From Bacteroidota bacterium (GTDB lineage Bacteria > Bacteroidota > Bacteroidia > Bacteroidales > F082), in contig JAERTF010000047.1 of NCBI GenBank assembly GCA_016845105.1, positions 82,329 through 146,328 of the forward strand: a stretch of 64,000 nucleotides of DNA. Direction: 5' to 3'. The notes below the pieces were generated by a model that searched no databases, was not told the DNA's origin, and worked only from the letters and a program-made list of their open reading frames with translations. Shown piece by piece: positions 9,539 to 19,653 of this stretch (its first letter is position 1; each line of letters opens with the position of its first letter). The translations under genes were made by a program, and so were the position numbers.

Positions 9539-12136
9539 TTACTGATTCGTTTTCTTTGTTTTATTAACTACTTCTTCAACTTTCATAGTGGATAAAACCA
9601 CCTCACCACAACCTGCAGAAACAGTTCTAAATTCATTTCCGCCTTTCACCTCAAACCCTGGTTTTAAGTCAACAAAAACACCTGCCTGATAATGTACATC
9701 CGTTCCAAGACCTCCCTGAATTTCGCGTGTTGAAACAATATTATTTGATGCTTCATAATACTGCACCCCAGTATAGTCAGGATTACTTGGATCATTACCT
9801 GAAGTTAGATTGTAATTTGACGGGCAATTGGAATAAATGGGTGATTTCCATATACCTCGACCATATGTTCCTGCATATAATAAATCATCGTTTGTGTTAA
9901 TTTCAAGTTCTGTTATTATTATGGCAGGTAACCCATTGCTGAAGTAAGTCCAATTAGTACTACCTGCCTTATAATAAAACACGCCTACATCAGTACCAAT
10001 ATAAAATGAGCTATCAATTTCCGGATCAAATACTGTACAATTGACTGGAATGTTTTCCAAATCATAACTTATGTTATTCCAGCTGGCACCATTATTCCAG
10101 GTTTCAAATACTTTAAACCCATCGGAATATCCACTGAAAACAACCACAATATGGTTAACATTATTCGGATCAATTGCCGAATTTTTAATTGTTCTGTTAT
10201 TAACGGGCAGGTTTGAGGTAATATTAGTCCATGAAGGATTTGCTGCATATATATTATCGGTTATCCATAACGAATCCTGAGAACCATAGCTAGTTGATCC
10301 TGATACACATACAAGCATTACCTGATCATTTGTTGATGACATTTGAATAAACCTGATATTATTTGCTGAGTCTTGTGGTACGGGTCGTACTCCTATTAAA
10401 CTTCCAGCAAGATCATAATACTTAATATTCATTTCCTCTGGTAAAAACAATCTGTTTTCCAGAATTGGGCGTAATATCAATGAGTTATTAAAACTTTTTG
10501 TTGCTTTGTTTTCGGGAACAAGCATTGTAAATGAATATCCTCCATCTATTGATTTTTCCACAGCTCCATATTGGGCAGATGTAAAAATGGTGTTATTATC
10601 AGAACTACTGAATATACACTCAAATCCATCAGCACCACGAACATGGTCAACAGTATAGGTTCCTGAATATTTGTTCGACCCATTATCCTGAGTACCAAGT
10701 AACACAAGGTTAGTGTTTGAGTGGCTGATTCCAATTTTGTGTGGCTGCATTATTCTTAAGCCATCAGATAAGTCAGTCCAATAGGTACCAACTGTTGTAG
10801 TTGAATAAATCCCTCCATCAGTACCTGCAAACAGCTCAGAACCACGGAAGATAAGCTCATGAATATCACCATGAACATATTCACTATGAGGATCTTCATC
10901 AATGGACCATGATATTCTTGACCAATTATCTCCCTCATCATCAGATTTCCATATGTTTATTCCTCCAACAAAAATCTGATCTTCATCATATGGAGAAACA
11001 TCAATTGCAAGATCGTATTTAGATTGGGATTTTGTGTCATTTCCATTTATATCATATCCAAGGATATTTGGCCCATTCGGATTATAATGTCTTTGCCATG
11101 TATCGCCTCTGTCAGAGCTAATCCAAACCCCACGATAAGCAGCCGAATCACCAAGTACAGCATAAACCTTGTTGGGGTTTGCAATCGTTACGGCAAGTTC
11201 TATCCTACTGGCGCTATAAGCAATACTCTCCAGGTCATGAACTTTTTTCCAGTTATCACCACCATCAACAGATCTCATTATACTATCAGGTGTTGATGCA
11301 TATACAGTATCTGGATTGGAAGGATTATATTCTATATCGAAATAATAGTTATAACTTTTTAGAGGCCACGTTTCACCACCATTATCAGTTTTATAAATTC
11401 CATGAGATGTGGCAGCAATAATCTCATTGCTATTGTTAGGGTTCATCTTTAGCTCAAAGGGTCTCTTACGTTCCCAGGGACCAAATTCAAGACCGGTTTT
11501 AGACCATGTACTACCTCCATCTGTTGATTTCAGAACACCAATGGTAGATAATGCACCTGAATCACCATCTCCAGTAAGTATATAAATATGATCATGATTA
11601 GTATGACTAATTGCAATACCAGATATGCCAATATTTGGCAAACCATCTGTAAGAGGAATCCAGGAACTAGCATTATCGGTTGTTTTCCAAAGGCCTCCTG
11701 TTGCAGCTCCAACATAAAAAACATCTATCCCTGTTGAAGGGAAAGCGATTTCATTTAATCTACCGTTTCCAGGATTCCATCCTCCAATATTTCCGTCAGC
11801 ATTTTTGTCGTTTGCCCATGAATCAGGGCCAAGTTCGGTCCAAAAACCATTTGTTCTCGTGTTCGTATGATTGTCTTTTTTCTTAATACTTTCTAGAGCC
11901 AACCATGACATGGCCGTATTATTAACTATTTCTCCATTCTCATCAAGCCTGTATTGTATAAAATCTTCCCATCTCTTAAACTGCTTGTAACCACTCCCTT
12001 TTCCTTTATAACCATTGGCAAACCTTTTCTCTGTTTTTAAAACAATACCATTGAAATCATTACTCTCGGATAAGGTACTTTGACCATATACATATACGGC
12101 AAACAAAAACCCAAATATTAATAATAAGTATCTCAT
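9539..12136 (-). CDS. Secreted sortilin/BNR-type beta-propeller protein (propeller A2)
   Basis: 865 residues, colinear with A1 from signal peptide to C-terminus. It shares the GYKQFKRWEDFIQYRLDENG leader, the repeated SxDGGxxW Asp boxes, and the terminal module with QAGVFVDLKPGF. Its ATG at 12136 overlaps the TGA of fibre B2 (12133-12135) in an ATGA arrangement, so the two are translationally coupled. The close match in architecture but many substitutions point to an old tandem duplication rather than a recent one. Role inferred only: partner of the coupled fibre at the cell surface. Confidence 0.75.
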   Translation of the reverse strand: MRYLLLIFGFLFAVYVYGQSTLSESNDFNGIVLKTEKRFANGYKGKGSGYKQFKRWEDFIQYRLDENGEIVNNTAMSWLALESIKKKDNHTNTRTNGFWTELGPDSWANDKNADGNIGGWNPGNGRLNEIAFPSTGIDVFYVGAATGGLWKTTDNASSWIPLTDGLPNIGISGIAISHTNHDHIYILTGDGDSGALSTIGVLKSTDGGSTWSKTGLEFGPWERKRPFELKMNPNNSNEIIAATSHGIYKTDNGGETWPLKSYNYYFDIEYNPSNPDTVYASTPDSIMRSVDGGDNWKKVHDLESIAYSASRIELAVTIANPNKVYAVLGDSAAYRGVWISSDRGDTWQRHYNPNGPNILGYDINGNDTKSQSKYDLAIDVSPYDEDQIFVGGINIWKSDDEGDNWSRISWSIDEDPHSEYVHGDIHELIFRGSELFAGTDGGIYSTTTVGTYWTDLSDGLRIMQPHKIGISHSNTNLVLLGTQDNGSNKYSGTYTVDHVRGADGFECIFSSSDNNTIFTSAQYGAVEKSIDGGYSFTMLVPENKATKSFNNSLILRPILENRLFLPEEMNIKYYDLAGSLIGVRPVPQDSANNIRFIQMSSTNDQVMLVCVSGSTSYGSQDSLWITDNIYAANPSWTNITSNLPVNNRTIKNSAIDPNNVNHIVVVFSGYSDGFKVFETWNNGASWNNISYDLENIPVNCTVFDPEIDSSFYIGTDVGVFYYKAGSTNWTYFSNGLPAIIITELEINTNDDLLYAGTYGRGIWKSPIYSNCPSNYNLTSGNDPSNPDYTGVQYYEASNNIVSTREIQGGLGTDVHYQAGVFVDLKPGFEVKGGNEFRTVSAGCGEVVLSTMKVEEVVNKTKKTNQ

Positions 12137-14541
12137 TGCTCAATTGTGCTTTTTATTTCATTTTCAAGAGCTTTTATTCTTTCATCTTGTTGAATAATAT
12201 ATAATGAAAGCTCTTCAATTTTTTCCATCATCAACTTTTGCATTACACCCAGCTCTATTCCTAATTCTTCCACTTCAGAAGCTGGTGGAATATTTGGTAG
12301 ATGGCCTTTTTCGTCAATATACTTACGTAAATTATCAATAGGCATTAGATCGTACTCATCAGTAAAAACATAGTCAGGCCAGTTGGATTGCATACTAACT
12401 CTTATTTCTTCACAGATAACTTTTCCTTCAACAGATAACTTATAATCATCAGCGAAATTCCGTCCCCCTATGGCTATATTACCTGAATTTCTATCCACAA
12501 GTAAATGTGGACCATAGTTACCATATCCAGTTACACCATAGAGTCCCAAATCATTATTTTGTCCATCATACATAAAATACATCCCTGTACTAGCATCATC
12601 ATCTTCTGCAAAAAATATTGAAGAAGAATCACCTGTAGAACCTGCAGGGGTTAGATAAAGCATGTTGTTTGAATTTTCACTGTTATGAAAATGATACCTA
12701 AACAAGGGGGTAGATGTTCCAAACCCAATATCTCCATCTCTGGAAATTGTAAAATGCGAACCCATTGTATCAGTACTTGTTTTACCTAAAAAATATAATC
12801 TGTTATCGCCTCCATCATATTTTATGGACATACCGTATGAAAAATCATCATCCTCAGCCAAGAGTAATTCTGAATCGTTATTTGCTGTTCCCTGAGGGGC
12901 TATTAGTACACTTGACAATACTGATGAACCAAGAACATGAAGACTTTGTTGGGGATCCTCTGTTCCAATTCCAACCATCCCGTTAAACCCAAGTTTTTGT
13001 GTGCTAAAATCACCATATATCAAAGGTGATGTTGTTTCAGAATTATGGATATATAATTTGTTACTCCCGGTTTCTGAATAACCAGCTTTGTACCCTATAA
13101 AGATATTCCCGCTTTTATTATCGCCAGTTGTACCATATCCGGCTTTGAAACCAACTGTTACATTGTTTGAACCATTGTTATAATAATTGGCAGCATAACC
13201 CATGCTTACATTGTTTTCCCCATTGGTATTTGACAATGAAGAATATGTACCAATAGCAGAATTGAAGTTTCCTGTACTGTTTTTTCCCAGTGAGTAATAC
13301 CCCATACTAGTATTATGATGTCCGGTTGTATTGAAATACATTGAACTACTTCCAAAACCACTATTATTGTAACCGGTTGTATTGTTTAGCATTGCTTTGG
13401 AACCAACAGCAGTATTCAAAGTTGCCTGAATGCTTGTGGGAGAATTGTTACCATTATAATATAAAGCAGAATCACCAATGGCTACAAGATTGCTTTTTTC
13501 AGTGTTAAAATAAAGAGCATTATTTCCCATGGCTGTGTTTGACGACCCCGATGCATTTCTATATGAACTTTTGTATCCAATGGCAGTGTTGTTATTACCT
13601 GTTTCGTTCCAGTATAAAGTTTTAATACCAATGCCTGTATTTCTATTGTCTCCATTATCTAGCGTACCAGTTGTAGTTCCTAAATACAGATTTGAATTAT
13701 CAGTAATACCATCTAATAGTCCGTTGATTTCAGAAGCTGCTGCATTATCTTCCCAACTTGCTAACCCATCTGCATCTGATGTTAGAACTTTACCAGATCC
13801 TGGAGATCCTCCAGTAATTTTTATTGATCCGTTAAAATATAATTCACCGGCTGAAAAATCTCCACCAATCAATGGTGTTGTAGTACTAGAGTTACTTATA
13901 TAAAGCTTATTATCACTGGTTTCGTTATATCCTGCCATGTACCCAAGAAATACATTACCTGTTTTATTGTGGTTTGTGGATCCAGCTCCTGCCCAATATC
14001 CTATTATTGTGTTATTGTTACCTTCCTGGTTGTAATAATTTGCTCTTCTCCCAATAGCTGTATTTCTACTTCCTGTTGTATTTCTATACATACCATCACT
14101 ACCTAAAACTGTATTATGTGACCCAGAAGTATTTAATTTAAGAGAATAAACCCCGAGTGAGGAATTATAGTTATTTCCATCGTCATTTGTTCCAGAACCA
14201 TTGCCCATGAAAACACTTGCTCCATCAGATTTAGCATCTAATAATCCATCTATATCCAGATTACCATCAACAATAAGTTCAACCCAGTCTGATTGTGTAT
14301 TGTTATAATACCAAAAACTCTGGGTATTAGTATCATAAACTAACAATCCACTTTGTGGAGCTAGGATATCATTACGCTGGACTGTAGTTACCCTTGGAAT
14401 CAGTATCCCTTTATCAGTACTTGTTATATCAAGCATTGCCGAAGGATCTGGTTCACTGCCTGTAGTATTGATAGCCACCTGTGCAAAAGCACTTATGACT
14501 GTTAACACTATTACTGTCAAGACTAAAATTAACTGTTTCAT
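12133..14541 (-). CDS. Secreted fibre protein with YadA-like head repeats (fibre B2)
   Basis: About 802 residues from the ATG at 14541. That start gives a normal signal peptide (MKQLILVLTVIVLTVISAFA); the upstream ATG at 14571 lies inside a palindromic repeat and is rejected. The shared N-terminal module (VAINTTGSEPDPSAMLDI) is followed by two blocks of ~17-residue head repeats separated by a KITGGSPGSGKVLTSDADG linker, then the WPDYVFTDEYDLMPI region and a coiled coil as in B1. It is first in the B2-A2-B1-A1 run. The extra repeat block explains most of its length over B1. Probably an oligomeric surface fibre. Confidence 0.75.
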   Translation of the reverse strand: MKQLILVLTVIVLTVISAFAQVAINTTGSEPDPSAMLDITSTDKGILIPRVTTVQRNDILAPQSGLLVYDTNTQSFWYYNNTQSDWVELIVDGNLDIDGLLDAKSDGASVFMGNGSGTNDDGNNYNSSLGVYSLKLNTSGSHNTVLGSDGMYRNTTGSRNTAIGRRANYYNQEGNNNTIIGYWAGAGSTNHNKTGNVFLGYMAGYNETSDNKLYISNSSTTTPLIGGDFSAGELYFNGSIKITGGSPGSGKVLTSDADGLASWEDNAAASEINGLLDGITDNSNLYLGTTTGTLDNGDNRNTGIGIKTLYWNETGNNNTAIGYKSSYRNASGSSNTAMGNNALYFNTEKSNLVAIGDSALYYNGNNSPTSIQATLNTAVGSKAMLNNTTGYNNSGFGSSSMYFNTTGHHNTSMGYYSLGKNSTGNFNSAIGTYSSLSNTNGENNVSMGYAANYYNNGSNNVTVGFKAGYGTTGDNKSGNIFIGYKAGYSETGSNKLYIHNSETTSPLIYGDFSTQKLGFNGMVGIGTEDPQQSLHVLGSSVLSSVLIAPQGTANNDSELLLAEDDDFSYGMSIKYDGGDNRLYFLGKTSTDTMGSHFTISRDGDIGFGTSTPLFRYHFHNSENSNNMLYLTPAGSTGDSSSIFFAEDDDASTGMYFMYDGQNNDLGLYGVTGYGNYGPHLLVDRNSGNIAIGGRNFADDYKLSVEGKVICEEIRVSMQSNWPDYVFTDEYDLMPIDNLRKYIDEKGHLPNIPPASEVEELGIELGVMQKLMMEKIEELSLYIIQQDERIKALENEIKSTIEQ

Positions 14542-14568
14542 AATTATATACTTATCATTTGTGTTTGT

Positions 14569-14633
14569 CATTCTGAACGAAGTGAAGAATCTAATCCGGT
14601 TGTTGAAAGAGATTCTTCGCTATGCTCAGAATG
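14569..14633. repeat. Palindromic intergenic repeat, CATTCTGAACGAAG family
   Basis: The 24-nt arms at 14569-14592 and 14610-14633 are inverted copies with about five mismatches (CATTCTGAACGAAG... and ...TATGCTCAGAATG). Sequences of this type recur between genes in many Bacteroidota genomes. It sits between the fibre B2 start and the end of the BNR lipoprotein gene. Confidence 0.75.
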
Positions 14634-14650
14634 AAAGTGATACAATGTTA

Positions 14651-17116
14651 TTAATCAATCGAATACCTGTAAACTAAATTGCCTTTACCACACAGTATCC
14701 CAAAATCCTGCCCCAGGAAAAACACATTGCTCATTCCGTATTTTCCTCTGGTATCGATCAGAGGTTTCCAGGTATGGCCACCATCCTGTGTTTTGTAAAG
14801 TTTAGCTTCAAAATCATCACTCCAGTCTTTAACTGTAGCATACCCAATATCCTGACTCGTGAAATAAACCGAGCTGAATTCAGGAACACCTGTAAGTCCA
14901 ACTTTAGTCCAATTACCACCCATGTTATTTGAGATAAGTACAATTGCTCCGTCGGCATCACCTCCCACTATCCATATATTTGTTTCATCAGGCATATAGG
15001 CATCATTTAGAGTTGCATTAGATGTTACTACATTAAAATCCTCACCCTCCCAGGATACACCGCCGTCAGTAGTTGTCATAAAGTATGATTTATCGGTATT
15101 ATCCTCATCAAATACATTATATAATACACCATTATTTCCATTCATTACAATATTTGGAGCAGCACCATATTCATTTGGATATGGTACATCGAAATGTCCC
15201 AATGGAGTATGATCGGCCATGTTTACACGATGAATTCTAAAGAAATAAGGAATCCCTTCATCTTTACCTACGCCAATAATTTCTCCGTTGCTGTTTGTTG
15301 CAAAATCAAATACTTCGTTCCATTGAAATGAAGGACGGTCATAGGGCCCGTAAACCAACTCCGACAAATAATGACCACCATCATCAGTGTACATAACCTC
15401 ACCATCTCCATCAAGGAAAATACCTTCGTTATCGTTAAACATTGTCATCTTTTTCAATGGAATTGATGATGAGTAAATTTCCTGCCATGAAACACCTGCA
15501 TCTGAACTATGAAGAAGCATACCAAGTCCGGGGCCATCAACGGTCATCCAACCGTTTGTTGTACTATTGAAAAACAAGTCGTTTGCATTGGTGTTATCTT
15601 TTAATCCAAGTGAAGATAAATCTATATGATCCCACATGGGAGTTACCAGGTTAATGTGAATAAAATCGCTTGCTATTTCAACACCATTAATTTTGGAACT
15701 CACTGATATAACCGGCCTTGGATCAGAAACTCCTTCTGTATCCCAAACATATTCAAAGGGGGCCTCGGTATCTGTATAAACAGTATTGTAATCAATAATA
15801 AATTCCACTTCGTCCGGGGTTTCTCCGGTATAAGAGGCTGTAATATTTATAAGGTCTCCAATGAGATATGATTGATCGTCAACTGGAGTAGCAATATAGA
15901 TTTCATTTCCAAAAGGTTCATTATCAAGATGCAGTACAGTTTCTTCAAAAAGCCAGAAAGAACCAGGTGTCCAGCTATCACTAAAGCCTATCAAATCAAT
16001 TTTTATACCTACCTGTGCCCTTGATCCGACTATTAAATCGAGATTCCAGTTTTGTGTGCCTGTTACCAGAGAAGCTTCAACTTTTGCAGCACCTGAAATA
16101 TTTGCCATCGGCCCGGCTATTCCGTATAAAAGAAGGGCTACTTCTGGGCCTACATGAGCTTCAAAATTTGCCCCTGCTGTAAGATTAGGAGCAGCATAGT
16201 CAGTGTCGAAGGTTTTTGAAGCTATTCTACTCCAATCATTTTCATCGGTATATTTAACACCCAGTCTGCCATTGAAGCTTTCGCTCACGGTGGCAGTATA
16301 AACGGCTGTGATAGTACCATTCATTTCAAGGAAAAGTTCAATTTGCGGAACAAAAACAACAGGTACTGGCCCCACCATAAATGTCCATGGTGTAAAGTAG
16401 AACTTACCCAATGAGATATCTTTATTAATTCCTGCACCAGCCTCGGAAACACACATAACCGATGCACTTTGCTCAACCTGAACACCTGATTCAAACATTT
16501 TTACGAAAACTCTCGGATAAGGCAGCACCTCCCAATCCCAGTCGAAATCAAAGAAAAAATCAATGTCAAGATCAGTATATCCTGAAATAGTTATACTCCC
16601 ATTTTCATTTTCAAATGTATGATCATAATCAAGTGAAAAGACAGAAAAGTCAGTGTTTTTATGGTTTTTAAGAGTAACACCTTTGGCAAGTTCATATCGT
16701 TCCAAATGTGCCATGGTAAGGCTGCCGGTTTTAAAGTCGATACTACCTTTTTTTACGGCTTCGGTAAGAGAAGCCATTTCGGTAGTAACAGTTGTTTCTC
16801 CATTTTTTTGTACTGATATGGAAGTAACCTTACGGAGATAACCATAGGGTGCTTTATCAGATGTACTATCGACCAGAATATCCCCAACAGCTAGCTCATC
16901 AATTACAGTTGAGCTACCATTAAATATAAAGGTGAAATCTGATGTGTCGATTGATTGAATTGCCTGACGGGTTTGCTCGTCTACAACTTTAGTAATATCA
17001 GCTACTATAATATCACCTGTTGGAGTAGGTTCTGGTTGTGGTTCTTCAGTTTCTTTTTTGCACCCGACAACAGCTAGTATTGCCAATGCTATCAGTATTG
17101 TAAGTAGTTTTTTCAT
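14651..17116 (-). CDS. Surface lipoprotein with Ig-like and YCF48/BNR-type propeller domains
   Basis: 821 residues. A lipoprotein signal ends at Cys19 (AVVGCKKE), followed by a Pro/Glu/Thr-rich spacer. The N-terminal half is not recognised. Around residues 400-480 there is an Ig-like segment (IYIATPVDDQSYLIGD ... FEYVWDTEG), and the C-terminal third carries BNR-type blades such as HSSDAGVSW, TTDGGVSW and TQDGGHTW, as in YCF48-like propellers. It is flanked on both sides by palindromic repeats of two different families, which suggests a separate transcription unit from the fibre genes. A surface-exposed scaffold or binding role is inferred. Confidence 0.7.
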   Translation of the reverse strand: MKKLLTILIALAILAVVGCKKETEEPQPEPTPTGDIIVADITKVVDEQTRQAIQSIDTSDFTFIFNGSSTVIDELAVGDILVDSTSDKAPYGYLRKVTSISVQKNGETTVTTEMASLTEAVKKGSIDFKTGSLTMAHLERYELAKGVTLKNHKNTDFSVFSLDYDHTFENENGSITISGYTDLDIDFFFDFDWDWEVLPYPRVFVKMFESGVQVEQSASVMCVSEAGAGINKDISLGKFYFTPWTFMVGPVPVVFVPQIELFLEMNGTITAVYTATVSESFNGRLGVKYTDENDWSRIASKTFDTDYAAPNLTAGANFEAHVGPEVALLLYGIAGPMANISGAAKVEASLVTGTQNWNLDLIVGSRAQVGIKIDLIGFSDSWTPGSFWLFEETVLHLDNEPFGNEIYIATPVDDQSYLIGDLINITASYTGETPDEVEFIIDYNTVYTDTEAPFEYVWDTEGVSDPRPVISVSSKINGVEIASDFIHINLVTPMWDHIDLSSLGLKDNTNANDLFFNSTTNGWMTVDGPGLGMLLHSSDAGVSWQEIYSSSIPLKKMTMFNDNEGIFLDGDGEVMYTDDGGHYLSELVYGPYDRPSFQWNEVFDFATNSNGEIIGVGKDEGIPYFFRIHRVNMADHTPLGHFDVPYPNEYGAAPNIVMNGNNGVLYNVFDEDNTDKSYFMTTTDGGVSWEGEDFNVVTSNATLNDAYMPDETNIWIVGGDADGAIVLISNNMGGNWTKVGLTGVPEFSSVYFTSQDIGYATVKDWSDDFEAKLYKTQDGGHTWKPLIDTRGKYGMSNVFFLGQDFGILCGKGNLVYRYSID

Positions 17117-17140
17117 TTCATATATGTTTTTAGTTTGCTG

Positions 17141-17226
17141 TCATTTCGAACAGAGGTAGAAATCTCCTGATTGATTGGTGTTTACTTTGGAGAAATCTTG
17201 TTGATATGCTTCCCTCGATTTGACAC
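17141..17226. repeat. Palindromic intergenic repeat, GTCATTTCGA family
   Basis: GTCATTTCGA...AGAAATCTCC (17141-17168) is mirrored by GGAGAAATCT...TCGATTTGAC (17190-17225) with a few mismatches. It is a different family from the repeat at 14569. It lies between the BNR lipoprotein start and the end of the S74 fibre gene. Confidence 0.6.
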
Positions 17227-17234
17227 GGAATCTA

Positions 17235-19526
17235 TTATTTTTCCAATATCAATTTTTCAAGTATTTCCAATCGGGTTTTTAGATCAGAATTCTCTTTTTC
17301 TAATTTATTAATTTGTTCTTGCTGTTCCTGCATTCCTTTTACAAGAGGAACTACAAATTCAGCATAGGAAAGCCCATAAAGATCATTTTCATTTTTTGGT
17401 TTTTGCACACCACTAAAATCATAATTCACTTTATTTGCAGCCTTTTCAACTTCCTGAGCAATAAACCCTGTTTTTCTAACCTTTTCAATATCATATTTAT
17501 GCGGTATATCAGATGGTGTTTCTATTCCAAGTATTTGGTTTTCTTTATCAATATTTAGGTTATAGGTAACTGGTCGTAGATTCATTATGAAATTTAGCCC
17601 GGCAATACACTCTTCTATGTTTTCCTTTATTCTGCCATCGGAGTAAGTTGTAAAATTCACCTGGCCTTTTATTTCAGTTACACTTGTATTTCCAAGGTGA
17701 ATTTGGTTGTTTCCATTTACAGCTGCATTGTAACCAATTGCAGTTGAGTTAGAATAATTACCACTTGTTATTGCATTGTAACCAATTGCTGTATTCCCGT
17801 CACCGGTTGTGTTGGCATCAAGTGTCCCATATCCAATAGCTGTATTGTAATTTCCTTCTGTATTCTCTCCAAGACTACCATGGCCCATTGCAGTATTACG
17901 AGTGCCAACAGTGTTCTCATCAAGCGTTTTGTAACCATAGGCATTATTATATGTTCCTGAAGTGTTTAATTTCAGGGATTCGTATCCCATTCCGGTATTA
18001 TAACCACCTGTATTATTTATTCCAGAATTTGCTCCGACAAAAAGCTTTGAACCACCATTATGTATTACATCTGTTAAATCGTTTAGTGATGAGGCATAAG
18101 TAGTTGGCATTTCCCATATGGCATCACCATCAGCATCTGATGTTAGTACTTTTCCGGTTCCCGGAGAGCCACCGGTTATTTTGATTGTCCCATTGATGTC
18201 AACTCTATCTGATGAAAAATCGCCACCTATCAATGGTGATGATGAATTTGAATTCTCTATATATAGTTTATTGTTTCCCAACTCATTTTGGCCAGCTTTA
18301 TAACCAATAAACACATTTCCTGACTGTGAAGTGCCAGAAGTTCCCAAGCCAGCATTGGCCCCTATAATCGTATTTTCATCACCATTTACATTGAAGTACA
18401 TACTACCATATCCAATAGCTACATTGGAATTTACATCTTCTGCATACAATCCACTTGACTGACCAATAAATACATTGGAATATCCATAAGTCGCACTTAG
18501 CATAGCTTTGGAACCAATTGCAATATTGCCGTAACCCCCTGTTAGTGACTGTAAAGCTTTGTTGCCAATAGCAACCATACTTATCCCATCTGTAGAATTT
18601 TTTAAAGCTTCAAAGCCAAGGGCCGTATTATTACGTCCAATAGTATTTGCATACATTGCTTTTGATCCAACAGCAGTATTTTGAAGGCCTTGTAAACCAC
18701 CCGAACTTGCACCAAGCCCATTATTATATAATGCCGAATCACCAATTGCCACTATATTATGTCTAGCGCCACGATATAAACTTGCAACGCCAACAGCTAC
18801 ATTTGAATATCCACTACCACCAGAATAAGCCGACAAGTACCCAATTGCGGTATTATTTTCACCAACAGAATTACTATACGATGCAAGCGTCCCAAATGCA
18901 GTGTTATTATCTCCACTTGTGTTACCATATAACGCTCCCATACCCACTGCTGTATTTGCATCCCCATTATTATTATACAGAGTTGAAGCACCAACTGCGG
19001 TGTTATCAGCACCAGTAACATTATTTGACATACTTATGTAACCAAGTGCTGTATTATCATCTCCAGATGTTGAATTTTGGAGGCTGACATATCCAAAAGC
19101 TGTATTTTTATCACCTGCTGTATTACTAGAAAGTGAATTTATCCCCATCGCTGTATTCTTATTTGTAGTTCCGTCATCATTAATTCCTGAACCATTGCCT
19201 AAAAACATACTTGACCCATCAGATATTCCATCACTAAGTCCATTAACATCAATAATACCCTCAACGGCTAATTCAAGCCATTGGCTGTCATAATACCAAA
19301 AACTATCTGTATTAATGTCGTAAACCAGAAGACCAGCAGCAGGCGTGCTGATATTGTTGCGCTGAGTTGTAGTAAGCCTTGGTATTAGCAGCCCTTTGCT
19401 GGTGCTAGAAATATCCAAAATCGATGTTGAATTAGGAGAATCTCCAGTTTCGTTTATGGCTACCTGGGCTGAACCGCATATTGAAATGGCCACAAGGATA
19501 CATAGTGTTAATAGTATATTTTTCAT
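17235..19526 (-). CDS. Fibre protein with head repeats and C-terminal S74 intramolecular chaperone domain
   Basis: About 763 residues from the ATG at 19526, which gives a standard signal peptide (MKNILLTLCILVAISICGSA). The longer frame to 19649 adds 41 residues with no signal character. It has the shared N-terminal fibre module, two blocks of head repeats separated by the KITGGSPGTGKVLTSDADG linker, and a C-terminal peptidase_S74 / chaperone-of-endosialidase domain: YSDGRIKENIEE, then LRPVTYNL, TGFIAQEVEK, LYGLSYAEFVVPLVKG and a terminal coiled coil. In the known family this domain trimerises the fibre and then cleaves itself off just before the conserved Ser, here the Ser of YSDGR. Cleavage here is inferred. 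Confidence 0.8.
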   Translation of the reverse strand: MKNILLTLCILVAISICGSAQVAINETGDSPNSTSILDISSTSKGLLIPRLTTTQRNNISTPAAGLLVYDINTDSFWYYDSQWLELAVEGIIDVNGLSDGISDGSSMFLGNGSGINDDGTTNKNTAMGINSLSSNTAGDKNTAFGYVSLQNSTSGDDNTALGYISMSNNVTGADNTAVGASTLYNNNGDANTAVGMGALYGNTSGDNNTAFGTLASYSNSVGENNTAIGYLSAYSGGSGYSNVAVGVASLYRGARHNIVAIGDSALYNNGLGASSGGLQGLQNTAVGSKAMYANTIGRNNTALGFEALKNSTDGISMVAIGNKALQSLTGGYGNIAIGSKAMLSATYGYSNVFIGQSSGLYAEDVNSNVAIGYGSMYFNVNGDENTIIGANAGLGTSGTSQSGNVFIGYKAGQNELGNNKLYIENSNSSSPLIGGDFSSDRVDINGTIKITGGSPGTGKVLTSDADGDAIWEMPTTYASSLNDLTDVIHNGGSKLFVGANSGINNTGGYNTGMGYESLKLNTSGTYNNAYGYKTLDENTVGTRNTAMGHGSLGENTEGNYNTAIGYGTLDANTTGDGNTAIGYNAITSGNYSNSTAIGYNAAVNGNNQIHLGNTSVTEIKGQVNFTTYSDGRIKENIEECIAGLNFIMNLRPVTYNLNIDKENQILGIETPSDIPHKYDIEKVRKTGFIAQEVEKAANKVNYDFSGVQKPKNENDLYGLSYAEFVVPLVKGMQEQQEQINKLEKENSDLKTRLEILEKLILEK

Positions 19527-19560
19527 TTTATTAAGCTTTTGTGATTTGCCAAGCGTGTAA

Positions 19561-19647
19561 GCCTCTCGAACAGTACAGAAACCAGCATTGGTTTCTGTAC
19601 TGCAGACCAAATTTCCTACCTTTGATTTAATATTAATTGTGAGAGGC
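19561..19647. repeat. Perfect 14-bp hairpin inside an outer 7-bp inverted repeat
   Basis: CAGTACAGAAACCA (19571-19584) pairs exactly with TGGTTTCTGTACTG (19589-19602) around the loop GCAT. GCCTCTC (19561-19567) and GAGAGGC (19641-19647) form an outer inverted repeat. It lies between the 78-residue ORF and the S74 fibre gene. There is no T-run after it on either strand, so a repeat element or leader structure is likelier than a terminator. Confidence 0.75.
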
Positions 19648-19653
19648 ATTTTC

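Noticed and set aside
13529..13903. 124-codon ORF on the plus strand inside fibre B2
   Set aside because: It is antisense to a repeat-rich gene; the repetitive protein sequence and Pro/Val/Leu bias come from the reverse strand of the head repeats.
19527..19649. N-terminal extension of the S74 fibre
   Set aside because: The extra 41 residues run through a palindromic repeat and precede a perfect signal peptide.
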